NCBI GenBank assembly: GCA_001801405.1
Contig: MGXQ01000012.1
Coordinates: forward strand, 156 to 61,602
Direction of reading: 5' to 3'
From: Gammaproteobacteria bacterium RIFCSPHIGHO2_02_FULL_42_13
Lineage (GTDB): Bacteria > Pseudomonadota > Gammaproteobacteria > UBA12402
Length of the DNA: 61,447 nt
The notes beneath the pieces were generated by a model. The model was not told the origin of the DNA and ran no database searches. It was given only the letters and a program-made list of their open reading frames with translations. The translations under genes were made by a program, and so were the position numbers. Position 1 is the stretch's first letter. Every line of letters begins with the position of its first letter. Of this stretch, positions 9,449-18,760 are shown piece by piece.

Positions 9449-11592
9449 GAAGAAATTATATTCATTATATCAAACGTTGCTTGTGTGACTTCAACCATAT
9501 CGTCAAAAGAAATAGGAGAAGCGGATCCTGACAATATCGCGTCCACGGTTTTTTGCACACAGGCATATTGCCCTTTATCCTGGCGAAATAAATGCATATT
9601 TTTGCAATTGGTCACACCGTAAGCACGCAATGTTTTAAAATTATCTAAATTAAAAACGCGGCCACCACAATAAACCTCTAATCGCTCCTTCGGCACCGCA
9701 CGATGACCATTGGATAAGTAATGAATAGTCCCTAACGAACCATCTTTAAAATGCAAAACAACGACCACCTGATCATTTTGGACTGACTTGCCGCTGACTT
9801 GCCCAACGGCGCTCACGTTGATATCAACAATGGGACTGCACGCCAAAAAACGCAACAAATCAATCATGTGACATGCTTCACCGACAATGCGACCGCCACC
9901 CACTTTCAAATCTTGTGTCCAATGATCAGAGGGAATAGCGCCCGCATTCACTGTCATCAATAATACTTTAGATTCTGGCGTAGCAGATAATACCTCATGC
10001 ATTTTTTCAATCAGTGGCGAAAAACGACGATTAAACCCGATCATTAAAAAAGGCGACTTTCTTTGCTGCGCCAAACTATTATAAGTGTTTTTAACCCGCT
10101 CAAGTTCATCAGAAAAAATAGCCAACGGCTTTTCAACATACACGCGCTTTCCATGATTTAATGCCTGGCAAATTAAATCAGCATGCGAATCATGTTGCGT
10201 GGCAATGACAATCGTATTAATGGCTGAATCTTCCATTACCGCATTAACATTCGTTGCACTGTTTTTAATGTTAAATTGTTTTGCCACTTGTCGCGCACTC
10301 ACACCACCACTGGATACAATGCTATGTAATACGGCGCCCGCTTTTTTGAATGCGGGAATCAATGTGCGGCTTGCATAATTACCTGCGCCAATAAACCCGA
10401 CAATAACTTGTTGCTCACTCGAATAAACAATCGGCAAATCATCCGATCGCACCACAAAAGACTGTTTTTTTCCTGTCTCATCCCGAGGATAATCAATCAC
10501 AAGTCCTAAAAGAGCGCTGTTAGAATCGGTCAGGCATTCATAAGCAAAAACCGCTGTATCAATCGGAAAATGCGCTGAAATTAACGGCGCAATATTCAGC
10601 CGTTTATCCGCCATTAAATCCAACACCGCCTCAAAATTTCGTTGCTCTGTCCAACGCACAAAACCAATGGGATAATCGGCTCCGCCTTCTTCATACGCTT
10701 TATCATAACGACCAGGACCATACGAACAAGACACCTGAAAAGTTAATTCTTTTTTATAAAAATCATCGCGCGATAACTCTAAACCCACGACACCAACCAA
10801 AATAATACGCCCGCGCTGACGAGACATTTGAGCCGCTTGATGCATCAGATCATTACTTTTGCTCGACGCCGTTACTAACACTGCATCGATCCCTCGGCCA
10901 TGCGAAAATTCTAAGGCTAATTTAACCGGATCAGGATGCATGGTTAAATCAATCGTCTCCGCGCCAAATTGTTTTGCTAAGGCCAATTTAGATTTATCAA
11001 AATCAATACCGACTACGCGACATCCATTTGCACGCAATAACTGAACGACCAATAACCCTAACAAACCCAAACCAAAAACAGCGATGGTTTCACCCATTTC
11101 AGGCTGCGTTAAGCGAACCCCTTGTAAAGCAATCGCACCGACTACACCAAACACAGCCTCATCATCAGAAACCGTTGCAGGAATATGCGCACAAAGATTT
11201 TGCGGCACGCAAACCATTTCGGCATGCGCGCCGTTCGACAAAACACGATCGCCAACATTAAATTCGCGCACATCCGACCCAACCGCAATCACTCGCCCTA
11301 CATTGCTATAACCCATTGGAATAGATTTAGATAACTTATTATTCACCGCCTCTAATGTTGGCAGAATGCCATCTGTCTTTAGCTTTGCTAATACTTGCTT
11401 TACTTTATCAGGCTGTTGTTTTGCTTTTGACAACCAACTGGATTTTCCAAACGACACCAACATTCTTTCGGTTCCCGCTGAAATCAAAGAACGCTGTGTT
11501 TCAATTAACACGTGTCCCGCCTTACATTGAGGACAAGGAATGTCAGCAACCTCTGTTTCACCTGTTTTTAAACTCTGTAATATCTGTTTCAT
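9445..11592 (-). CDS. Bi-domain oxidoreductase: zinc-type alcohol dehydrogenase + Gfo/Idh/MocA
   Basis: A 715-residue two-enzyme polypeptide. Residues 1 to about 370 are a medium-chain dehydrogenase (GYSNVGRVIAVGSDV, then the NAD-binding FGLGLLGLLVVQLL). Residues from about 395 are a Gfo/Idh/MocA oxidoreductase (VGFIGAGNYASRTLIP and the sugar-binding EKPLAI). Both cofactor sites are intact. The pair suggests sequential oxidation and reduction on one sugar, for example through a keto intermediate. The ATG overlaps the stop of the UDP-xylose synthase gene by four bases, tying it to UDP-uronate/pentose metabolism. Substrate unknown. Confidence 0.9.
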   Translation of the reverse strand: MKQILQSLKTGETEVADIPCPQCKAGHVLIETQRSLISAGTERMLVSFGKSSWLSKAKQQPDKVKQVLAKLKTDGILPTLEAVNNKLSKSIPMGYSNVGRVIAVGSDVREFNVGDRVLSNGAHAEMVCVPQNLCAHIPATVSDDEAVFGVVGAIALQGVRLTQPEMGETIAVFGLGLLGLLVVQLLRANGCRVVGIDFDKSKLALAKQFGAETIDLTMHPDPVKLALEFSHGRGIDAVLVTASSKSNDLMHQAAQMSRQRGRIILVGVVGLELSRDDFYKKELTFQVSCSYGPGRYDKAYEEGGADYPIGFVRWTEQRNFEAVLDLMADKRLNIAPLISAHFPIDTAVFAYECLTDSNSALLGLVIDYPRDETGKKQSFVVRSDDLPIVYSSEQQVIVGFIGAGNYASRTLIPAFKKAGAVLHSIVSSGGVSARQVAKQFNIKNSATNVNAVMEDSAINTIVIATQHDSHADLICQALNHGKRVYVEKPLAIFSDELERVKNTYNSLAQQRKSPFLMIGFNRRFSPLIEKMHEVLSATPESKVLLMTVNAGAIPSDHWTQDLKVGGGRIVGEACHMIDLLRFLACSPIVDINVSAVGQVSGKSVQNDQVVVVLHFKDGSLGTIHYLSNGHRAVPKERLEVYCGGRVFNLDNFKTLRAYGVTNCKNMHLFRQDKGQYACVQKTVDAILSGSASPISFDDMVEVTQATFDIMNIISS

Positions 11593-12542
11593 GTGACTGT
11601 CGACATCTCCAGTATTTTTTCAAAATAATGAATGGTTTTTGTTAGCCCATCCTCAATCGAAATCTTGGGCACCCAATTTAAAACATGTTTTGCCTTTGTA
11701 ATGTCGGGTTTGCGCTGCTTGGGATCATCGGCGGGCAAGGACTTACAAATCAGCTGCGATTTGGCACCGGTCATGGCTATTATTTTCTGCGCCAACTGCT
11801 TAATCGTAATTTCATTCGGATTTCCCAAATTAATCGGACCAGTCATATCGCGATCCGTCGCCATCATTCTGATGAAACCCTCAATCAAATCATCGACGTA
11901 ACAAAAAGAGCGCGTTTGCGATCCATCACCGTAAATCGTAATCGGCTCGCCTTTCAACGCTTGCACAATAAAATTCGACACCACACGCCCATCATTCAAA
12001 CACATATTGGGGCCATAGGTATTAAAAATACGAGCCACTTTGATGGGCAATTCATATTGCCGCCAATAATCAAAAAATAATGTTTCTGCGCACCGCTTGC
12101 CTTCGTCATAACAAGCGCGCGGACCAATCGGATTTACATTTCCCCAATAATCTTCGACTTGCGGATGAATAGCAGGATCACCATAAACCTCACTGGTCGA
12201 CGCTTGAAAAACTTTTACCTTTCCCAAACGCACCGCCAAATCTAAAACATTAATCGATCCATGCACATTCGTAATCGTTGTTTGCACTGGACGATTTTGA
12301 TAATGCACCGGCGAAGCGGGTGACGCTAAATTATAAATCTCATCGACTTCCACTTTTAGTGGCTCTGTAATATTATGTCGCAATATTTCAAAATGTGGAT
12401 TGGATAGCAAAGGCAAAATATTATTTTTTGTGCCGGTATAAAAATTGTCGACACATAACACGTCATGCCCTTCTGTCAACAAACGTCGACATAAATGAGA
12501 ACCTAAAAAACCTGCCCCACCTGTTACTAAGATTCGTTTCAT
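11589..12542 (-). CDS. uxs: UDP-glucuronate decarboxylase (UDP-xylose synthase)
   Basis: An extended SDR enzyme that converts UDP-glucuronate to UDP-xylose with bound NAD+. It shows GGAGFLGSHLCRRLL, the family-specific LASPASPVHYQ, the catalytic YDEGKR (Tyr-X3-Lys) and ARIFNTYGPNM. Length is 317 residues from the ATG at 12542, preferred over a TTG nine codons upstream because AAGG lies at a suitable distance. It is the first gene of the leftmost minus-strand operon, facing a divergent intergenic region. With galU and ugd in the same operon it completes UDP-xylose synthesis. Confidence 0.93.
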   Translation of the reverse strand: MKRILVTGGAGFLGSHLCRRLLTEGHDVLCVDNFYTGTKNNILPLLSNPHFEILRHNITEPLKVEVDEIYNLASPASPVHYQNRPVQTTITNVHGSINVLDLAVRLGKVKVFQASTSEVYGDPAIHPQVEDYWGNVNPIGPRACYDEGKRCAETLFFDYWRQYELPIKVARIFNTYGPNMCLNDGRVVSNFIVQALKGEPITIYGDGSQTRSFCYVDDLIEGFIRMMATDRDMTGPINLGNPNEITIKQLAQKIIAMTGAKSQLICKSLPADDPKQRKPDITKAKHVLNWVPKISIEDGLTKTIHYFEKILEMSTVT

Positions 12543-12603
12543 AAATGAACAACCTTTGGTCAAAAACAACGGACATTCTAGCAGAATCTACCGCCAAAGT
12601 TGA

Positions 12604-12632
12604 TAGAAAATCAGCCTCTTTTACGCTATTAT
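12604..12632 (+). promoter_or_regulatory. Putative sigma70 promoter for the plus-strand glycosyltransferase pair
   Basis: In the 115-base divergent gap, TAGAAA at 12604-12609 and TATTAT at 12627-12632 are separated by 17 bases (four and five matches to consensus). This would give a leader of about 20 bases before the ATG at 12658. The opposite strand must hold the promoter for the uxs-cysQ operon, but I could not pick one with confidence. Confidence 0.35.
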
Positions 12633-12657
12633 ACCTTTTCTCAAAAAGAGCAGATCT

Positions 12658-14475
12658 ATGGCACTCATTTTTAATTTAGCATATTTTTTTACCATCTGCG
12701 GGCTGGGCATGCCGCTCGCGGCACGATTAAAATTTGATCCCTTTCAAAAGCTCATTGCCGGCTTTCTGTTCGGCTCTATCATCACCGCATTTTATCTGTT
12801 CTTCATTACAAAATGGATGCTCGCAACCCCCGGATATATTTTAGGGTTCACCCTACTCTCGCTGATTATCGCATCGTTTTATATAAAAACGCTCTGGACG
12901 ACACTAAAATCCGTTGGCCACTTTTTGAAAGGACATTTAATCAAACAGGATCGGTGGAGCGTATATTTTATCGGCATGCTCATTTTTTTAATTCTATGGA
13001 TTATTTTATTGGCATACACGCCAGAGCGATCCGCTGATGCTATGCGTTATCATTTAGCTCAAATGAAAGATATCATATTAAATCACGGTTTTATCTTCAG
13101 GCCCTATCTACATTATAACTTCCCCATTTTTTTTCATCTGATGTTTTTGCCTTCCTTTATTTTATTTGGCGGAGTAGGCGTAAAACTGGCCGTTTGTTTA
13201 TATTTTTTGTTTTCACTACTCATTCTGCAGTACTTAGCAGCTCGAATTAACTTAAAACATACGCGATTGTTTTTTATTATCCTATTTCTAACGCCACTCG
13301 CATATCACGAGGCGCATCTTGTCACCAATGACTGGATTGTTATATTTTATAGTTTAATCGGTTTTCTATTTTTAACAACCGACTCGCACAAAAAAACCGG
13401 TATTTATGTTGCCTTTGCTGCACTTGGCTTTGCCTTGGGCGTGAAATATCAAAGCATTTTGTTTATCCCTTGGTATATCATACTGGCTTATGCGCAATTA
13501 GAAAAAGAAAAAAAGATACACCTCATCAATGCGCTGATACTGATGACACTCATCGCATCGCCTTGCTATATCAGAAACTATATTAATCTAGGCAATCCTG
13601 TATGGCCGCTGGCTCAAAATATCTTTGGATCCTCATCTCAACAATTGCAAATACTCGCTCAAAACTTTACAGATGCAATGAGCGGACATCACAATCTACA
13701 CAGCATCATTATCGATCTCAAAAACTTTATTTTCTATCCCTTGATTCCTATCACATTTTGGTTCTTAATTATCGCCGGCCTCTTCAGTTGCCGTATTAAA
13801 AAATTACAAATGCAAATCGGCGTTATAAGTTATTTTGTATTGTGGTGGCTTGTGGAGCCAACACTATATACACGATTCTCTCTCTATCTTTTTCCTCTTG
13901 CATTAATGGCCGCCATAACGTTATATGACAACATCCAGCATCGCTTAAGCAAATGGATTTATAACATACTCTTAGTCATTACGTTGATTTATTGTATTGC
14001 AATCGCCGCGTATTATTCTATATTTTACATCCGATTTTACTTAACCCATAATCTAAATCAATATCATCAATATACTTGGAACTATAGCGACTACCAATGG
14101 ATCGACCAGCATACCCCTGCAAACGCTAAATTTCTATGCATATTGCGCGCGGGACAAACTTACTATCTCAATCGCTCTTACCTACGCGCAGAACCCAATC
14201 TTTCTGGTTTAATCGACTGGTCGAGTATCACCAGCACGCGACAATTATTCACGCTTTTAAAAAAAATGAACATCAATTACATCTTTTATGAAACAGACTG
14301 GAATGACACCCTCGGCGGAAAAAACATGGAAAATTTATTGACCCATCTCGTCAACTTGCATTATGCTCAACTCGTTTTTGTTCATACTGAACAATTATCT
14401 TATTCGAGAATAAAAAACCAATTTGGACAATCGACATTTTACTTAATTCGATTAGACCGTGGAACGACAAAATGA
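12658..14475 (+). CDS. GT-C type membrane glycosyltransferase (ArnT/PMT-like)
   Basis: A 605-residue integral membrane protein with at least ten hydrophobic helices. The first external loop contains ERSADAMRYHLAQMKD, with the acidic residue and Tyr-His typical of polyprenyl-phosphate-sugar-dependent GT-C enzymes, followed by HYNFPIFFHLMFLPSF. The C-terminal part after about residue 480 is soluble (QWIDQHTPANAKFL, then YETDWND) and resembles the periplasmic domain of such enzymes. It overlaps the GT2-GtrA gene (ATGA), which probably makes its lipid-linked donor. The two form an isolated plus-strand cassette inserted between minus-strand operons. Confidence 0.78.
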   Translation: MALIFNLAYFFTICGLGMPLAARLKFDPFQKLIAGFLFGSIITAFYLFFITKWMLATPGYILGFTLLSLIIASFYIKTLWTTLKSVGHFLKGHLIKQDRWSVYFIGMLIFLILWIILLAYTPERSADAMRYHLAQMKDIILNHGFIFRPYLHYNFPIFFHLMFLPSFILFGGVGVKLAVCLYFLFSLLILQYLAARINLKHTRLFFIILFLTPLAYHEAHLVTNDWIVIFYSLIGFLFLTTDSHKKTGIYVAFAALGFALGVKYQSILFIPWYIILAYAQLEKEKKIHLINALILMTLIASPCYIRNYINLGNPVWPLAQNIFGSSSQQLQILAQNFTDAMSGHHNLHSIIIDLKNFIFYPLIPITFWFLIIAGLFSCRIKKLQMQIGVISYFVLWWLVEPTLYTRFSLYLFPLALMAAITLYDNIQHRLSKWIYNILLVITLIYCIAIAAYYSIFYIRFYLTHNLNQYHQYTWNYSDYQWIDQHTPANAKFLCILRAGQTYYLNRSYLRAEPNLSGLIDWSSITSTRQLFTLLKKMNINYIFYETDWNDTLGGKNMENLLTHLVNLHYAQLVFVHTEQLSYSRIKNQFGQSTFYLIRLDRGTTK

Positions 14476-15551
14476 CAACCCATACATTGAGCATCATCAT
14501 TCCCTGTTTCAATGAAGAAAAAACATTGGAACTCTGTATCCAGAAGGTGTTTGCCATCCAAACGCCCGATATTCAATTAGAATTATTGATTGTTGATGAT
14601 TGCTCAAGCGATCGTAGCCCAGCCGTCGCAAAAAAATTAGCGGCACAATTTAAAGAAATAAAATTAATTGTCCACGAAAAAAACCAAGGCAAAGGCGCCG
14701 CAATTCGTACGGGAATGCAACAGGCCACCGGCGATTTTATCGCCATTCAAGACGCCGACCTAGAATACGATCCGCGCGATCTGACGCGACTCATTCAGCC
14801 ATTGATTGAAAACCGCGCCGACGTCGTGCTCGGTTCACGATTTCATACATCATGCGAAAGACGTATTTTGTATTTCTGGCACAGCATGGGCAATAAATTT
14901 CTGACCTTCCTCTCTAATATGTTTACCGATTTAAACTTAACCGACATGGAAACATGTTACAAAATATTTAGACGGAATAAAATCCAAGATATTACCATCG
15001 AGGAAAACCGTTTTGGATTTGAACCTGAAATTGTCGCAAAAATAGCACAAAAAAAATTACGTATTTATGAAATGGGCATTTCCTATCACGGGCGCACTTA
15101 TGAAGAAGGCAAAAAGATCGGATGGAAAGATGGGATACGCGCGTTTTATTGTATTTTTCATTATAACGCCCATCAATTACCTGCTCCCATGCAACTTTTA
15201 ATTTACTTTGGCATTGGCAGCATTGCGGCACTTATCAATTTATTAACATTTGCTATCTTATTCTATGCAGGCATAACCATCATTACTGCCGCCGCCCTTT
15301 CTTTTATTATTGCCGCCACAGCAAATTATTTACTTTGTATTCATTTTTTATTTAGACATAAAGCTAGATGGACTGCGAAAATAGAGATTTTTATCTATGC
15401 CGGACTGGCTATATTGATTGGGCTCATCGACATCTCTATCACCTATTATCTTGCGCATCTTTTATTACGACCCATCTTTGCAAAAGCAATCGCTTCTGTT
15501 TTAGTGTTTTTTTTAAATTTTTTAGGCCGAAAATATTTTGTGTTTAAATAA
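14472..15551 (+). CDS. GT2 polyprenyl-phosphate glycosyltransferase fused to GtrA membrane domain
   Basis: Residues 1 to about 235 are a DPM1-like GT2 domain: IIIPCFNEEKTLE, the VDDCSSD acidic motif, IQDADLEYDP (DXD), and GSRFHTSCERR. Residues from about 240 form four membrane helices of the GtrA family (FGIGSIAALINLLTF, then FFLNFLGRKYFVFK at the end). Such fusions make and help flip undecaprenyl-phosphate-sugar for periplasmic glycosylation. Co-translation with the GT-C gene upstream gives a two-gene O-antigen or lipid A modification cassette. The sugar is not predictable. Confidence 0.88.
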   Translation: MTTHTLSIIIPCFNEEKTLELCIQKVFAIQTPDIQLELLIVDDCSSDRSPAVAKKLAAQFKEIKLIVHEKNQGKGAAIRTGMQQATGDFIAIQDADLEYDPRDLTRLIQPLIENRADVVLGSRFHTSCERRILYFWHSMGNKFLTFLSNMFTDLNLTDMETCYKIFRRNKIQDITIEENRFGFEPEIVAKIAQKKLRIYEMGISYHGRTYEEGKKIGWKDGIRAFYCIFHYNAHQLPAPMQLLIYFGIGSIAALINLLTFAILFYAGITIITAAALSFIIAATANYLLCIHFLFRHKARWTAKIEIFIYAGLAILIGLIDISITYYLAHLLLRPIFAKAIASVLVFFLNFLGRKYFVFK

Positions 15552-15564
15552 GATGCGTACGTAG

Positions 15565-15584
15565 GTTGGGCCGTGAGGCCCAAC
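15565..15584. terminator. Hairpin between convergent genes, REP-like
   Basis: GTTGGGCC at 15565-15572 and GGCCCAAC at 15577-15584 form a perfect 8-bp stem with a GTGA loop. It lies between the stop of the plus-strand GT2-GtrA gene and the stop of asnB, where it could end both transcripts. There is no strong T-run, and the same GTAGGTTGGGC half is found reversed at 19-29, so it is also a repeat-family member. A second element, GTAGCCCGCATTT at 15607-15619, follows. Confidence 0.45.
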
Positions 15585-15618
15585 AAATTATATGCACCAA
15601 GCAGGCGTAGCCCGCATT

Positions 15619-17511
15619 TTAAATAAGAAAGATACGGCACCACAGCTCAATACACAACAAAGAAAAAATCGGATAGCTTGCATCAATCCGCCCCGTTTGA
15701 TTGTCTGCTATCAATTTTTTAACAGCGCCCGCATCAAACAAACCACGATGATTAATCGACGACTCAGATAACAAATCAGCCGCCATCTCGCGTAAATTAT
15801 TTTTCAACCAAAATCGCAACGGCACCCCAAAACCTGTTTTTTTACGATAAATAATCTCCTTTGGCAAATAGTTTTCCATCGCTTTTTTTAAAATCCATTT
15901 ACTCACTTTTCCGTTTTGCTTAAAGGCAGTCGGCAACGATGTGGCATATTCAACCAGATCCAAATCTAAAAATGGCACACGCGTCTCAACACTCGCCGCC
16001 ATGCTCATTTTATCGGTATAATTTAAATTATGATCGGCTAAAAAATATTTGGTTTCTAAATATAACATTTTATTCAGATCGGGCATCTCTTGGGGTAACT
16101 GACGTAACGTATGCATTAACACATCGTTTTGTTCGGCCGAAACCAACTGTTTCCTGAGCTCATCACTATACAAGCCATTTTGAATAGCCGGTTGCAACCA
16201 ATAGAAATAACTGGCGATCCGCTGTGTTCGATCAACATCAGCGTATGCGAATGCTTTTTTAAATCGACGCAATTTGTTTTCAGAAAGTTTTTGTGTCAAT
16301 AACGCCACTTGTCTACGCGCCCCCTTTGGCAACCAAGCCCAATATCGCTCTTGCATGAGCGCATAATGGCGTCGATAACCTGAAAAAATATCATCGCCGC
16401 CGGCGCCCGATAACAAAACTTTCATTCCCTGATCACGCGCTAATTTCGCAATAAAAAACGTATTTAACGCAGCGGGATCTGCTTGCGGCTCATCTAAATG
16501 CTCAATCATCATCGGCAATTGATCGATCATATCAGCGCGCACATCAATCACCTGCAGCGGAACATTTAAATACTTTGCCACTTTTTCGGCGTAGGGCCAA
16601 TCTTCAACCGTTCCTTCAGATTGACCAAACTGATCCGCAAATCGCATCGTAAAACAAGGCAATTTTCGTGCGGGATCAATCTCTTTTACCATCGCAACAA
16701 TGGCGCTCGAATCTAATCCGCCCGATAAAAATGCACCGACAGGCACATCTGAAATCAATTGTCGCTCGACCGCTTGTTTAAATTTAGCCTGCAATAATGA
16801 TACGGCTTCATGTACCGAATACGATTTAATCGGCTGATCGTAAGGCAAATCATAATAACGCCACTGCTTTTGAATTTTTCCTGCTTTAATCACACAAGCA
16901 GATCCGGGTAATAATTTTTTTATAGACGTTAACATTGTATCGGGTGATGGCGACCAAAGATATCGCAGATGATTATGAATCGCTAAGGGATTTAATTCGC
17001 GCGACGCGGACGATTCTTTTAACAAACATTTTAATTCGCTCGCAAATAAAAAACCTTTGCTTGTTTGCGAATAATACAACGGTTTAACACCCAAATGATC
17101 GCGCGCCAATAAAATCTGTTGATTCCGCGTATCATAAATCGCAAACCCAAAAATACCATTTAATTTTTTGAATAATGCAATGCCATCGCGCAAATATAAA
17201 TTTAATATTACTTCCGTATCTGTGTCATTATTAAATTCAAACCCTTCTTTGACCAGTTCTTTGCGCAATTCAGGAAAATTATAGATTTCGCCATTAAACA
17301 CAATGCAAGCAGTATGACTCGCATCCCACATGGGCTGATTCCCTTTTTCCGAGATATCAATAATCGATAATCGACGATGCGCCAATCCAATTTGAAAGGA
17401 CGCATTATAATAGACGGCCTGATGATCGGGGCCGCGATACGAAATGGTTTCGATCATGTTAATCAGTAATTCTTGTGAAAAATTTCCGGAAAAACCGGCA
17501 ATACCACACAT
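15619..17511 (-). CDS. asnB: Asparagine synthase (glutamine-hydrolysing) family amidotransferase
   Basis: A 630-residue class II glutamine amidotransferase plus ATP-pyrophosphatase. Cys2 in MCGIAGFSG is the glutaminase nucleophile, and SYRGPDHQ and VFNGEIYNFPELR complete that domain. The synthetase domain has FLSGGLDSSAIVAMV (PP-loop) and LSGAGGDDIFSGYRR. All key residues are intact. In O-antigen loci such enzymes are thought to amidate uronic acids rather than make free asparagine. Its position next to wecC, which makes an N-acetylmannosaminuronate precursor, supports that here, as inference. Confidence 0.9.
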   Translation of the reverse strand: MCGIAGFSGNFSQELLINMIETISYRGPDHQAVYYNASFQIGLAHRRLSIIDISEKGNQPMWDASHTACIVFNGEIYNFPELRKELVKEGFEFNNDTDTEVILNLYLRDGIALFKKLNGIFGFAIYDTRNQQILLARDHLGVKPLYYSQTSKGFLFASELKCLLKESSASRELNPLAIHNHLRYLWSPSPDTMLTSIKKLLPGSACVIKAGKIQKQWRYYDLPYDQPIKSYSVHEAVSLLQAKFKQAVERQLISDVPVGAFLSGGLDSSAIVAMVKEIDPARKLPCFTMRFADQFGQSEGTVEDWPYAEKVAKYLNVPLQVIDVRADMIDQLPMMIEHLDEPQADPAALNTFFIAKLARDQGMKVLLSGAGGDDIFSGYRRHYALMQERYWAWLPKGARRQVALLTQKLSENKLRRFKKAFAYADVDRTQRIASYFYWLQPAIQNGLYSDELRKQLVSAEQNDVLMHTLRQLPQEMPDLNKMLYLETKYFLADHNLNYTDKMSMAASVETRVPFLDLDLVEYATSLPTAFKQNGKVSKWILKKAMENYLPKEIIYRKKTGFGVPLRFWLKNNLREMAADLLSESSINHRGLFDAGAVKKLIADNQTGRIDASYPIFSLLCIELWCRIFLI

Positions 17512-17512
17512 A

Positions 17513-18760
17513 TTATCGCCAAAGATGGGTTGGATTAATAAGAAGTTTGTCTTTTAGTGTCGCCTGATCGATTCGATTAAATGCAGTGTGCGGCACCAAA
17601 ACAACAATAATATTCGCACGTTCAACAGCAGATCGATAATCGGTTAATTCCATTTTGCCCTTTAAAGAGGCCGGCAACGCAGTGATATGCGGCTCAACGA
17701 CTAATAACTCTTTAATTGCTGTTTGTTTTGATAATGCCTTAACTATCGTGATCGCTGGACTTTCTCTTAAATCGTCAATGTCGGGTTTGTATGACAACCC
17801 CAAACAAGCCACAATCGAATTAGGATGCTGCACTAATAATTTTTCAATCTGTTTTACAATATACTGCGGCTTAAAATTATTGACTTGTCTTGCTGCTTGT
17901 ATCAACGGCGTGATGTCCTGCGCGCTATCCACAATAAACCAAGGATCCACCGCAATACAATGTCCGCCCACGCCAGAACCAGGCTGCAAAATATTCACGC
18001 GAGGATGGTGATTAGCCAATCGAATCAACTCCCACACATCCACTCCTAAACGATCGCAGACCAATGACATTTCATTCGCAAAGGCAATATTGACATCACG
18101 ATAAGAATTTTCTGTCAGCTTCGCTAACTCTGCTGTTCGAGTATCCGTAATTAAACATTCTCCTTTTACAAATAGTTGATAGACTTTTTTTGCCTTGCTA
18201 GCACACAGCGGCGTCATACCTCCTAAAATACGATCATTCATCGTTAATTCATGTAAAACTTTCCCCGGAATCACGCGCTCGGGACAATAACAAATATTAA
18301 TATCAGGAACATCTGATGAGAATGGAAATGAAAGATCAGAACGATCTTTAGACAACCAATGTGCCAACTGTTCGGATGTTCCAACCGGCGACGTGGATTC
18401 TAAAATAACTAAATTCCCCTTTTCTAATTTTGGAGCCAACTTCTTTGCCGCTAATTCGATATAAGATATATCGGGCTTATGATCGCCCTTGAATGGCGTG
18501 GGCACGGCAATAATAAAAACATCTGCCGACTCACATTCTATTGTGGCTCGAAGCCGACCTGTTTGAATCGCAGCATCAACCATGCTATCTAACCCAGGCT
18601 CAACAATGTGAACTTTGCCCTGATTAACGGTACGGACAATAGTCTCGTTAATATCGACACCAACGACTTGCACGCCCTGATTTGCAAACAAAGCAGCGGT
18701 CGGTAATCCAATATAACCCAAACCAATCACAACGATCTTATTAATCTGAAAATTATTCAT
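17513..18760 (-). CDS. wecC: UDP-N-acetyl-D-mannosamine dehydrogenase
   Basis: Oxidises UDP-ManNAc to UDP-ManNAcA. The N-terminal IVVIGLGYIGLPTAALFA is the family hallmark, followed by STSPVGTSEQ, CYCPERVIPG and the active-site region GSGVGGHCIAVDPWF with its catalytic cysteine. Length is 415 residues from ATG 18760; a TTG four codons upstream is less likely. It overlaps wecB by eight bases and lies one base from asnB. WecB and WecC together define a UDP-ManNAcA branch, with the acid possibly amidated by the neighbour. Confidence 0.94.
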   Translation of the reverse strand: MNNFQINKIVVIGLGYIGLPTAALFANQGVQVVGVDINETIVRTVNQGKVHIVEPGLDSMVDAAIQTGRLRATIECESADVFIIAVPTPFKGDHKPDISYIELAAKKLAPKLEKGNLVILESTSPVGTSEQLAHWLSKDRSDLSFPFSSDVPDINICYCPERVIPGKVLHELTMNDRILGGMTPLCASKAKKVYQLFVKGECLITDTRTAELAKLTENSYRDVNIAFANEMSLVCDRLGVDVWELIRLANHHPRVNILQPGSGVGGHCIAVDPWFIVDSAQDITPLIQAARQVNNFKPQYIVKQIEKLLVQHPNSIVACLGLSYKPDIDDLRESPAITIVKALSKQTAIKELLVVEPHITALPASLKGKMELTDYRSAVERANIIVVLVPHTAFNRIDQATLKDKLLINPTHLWR

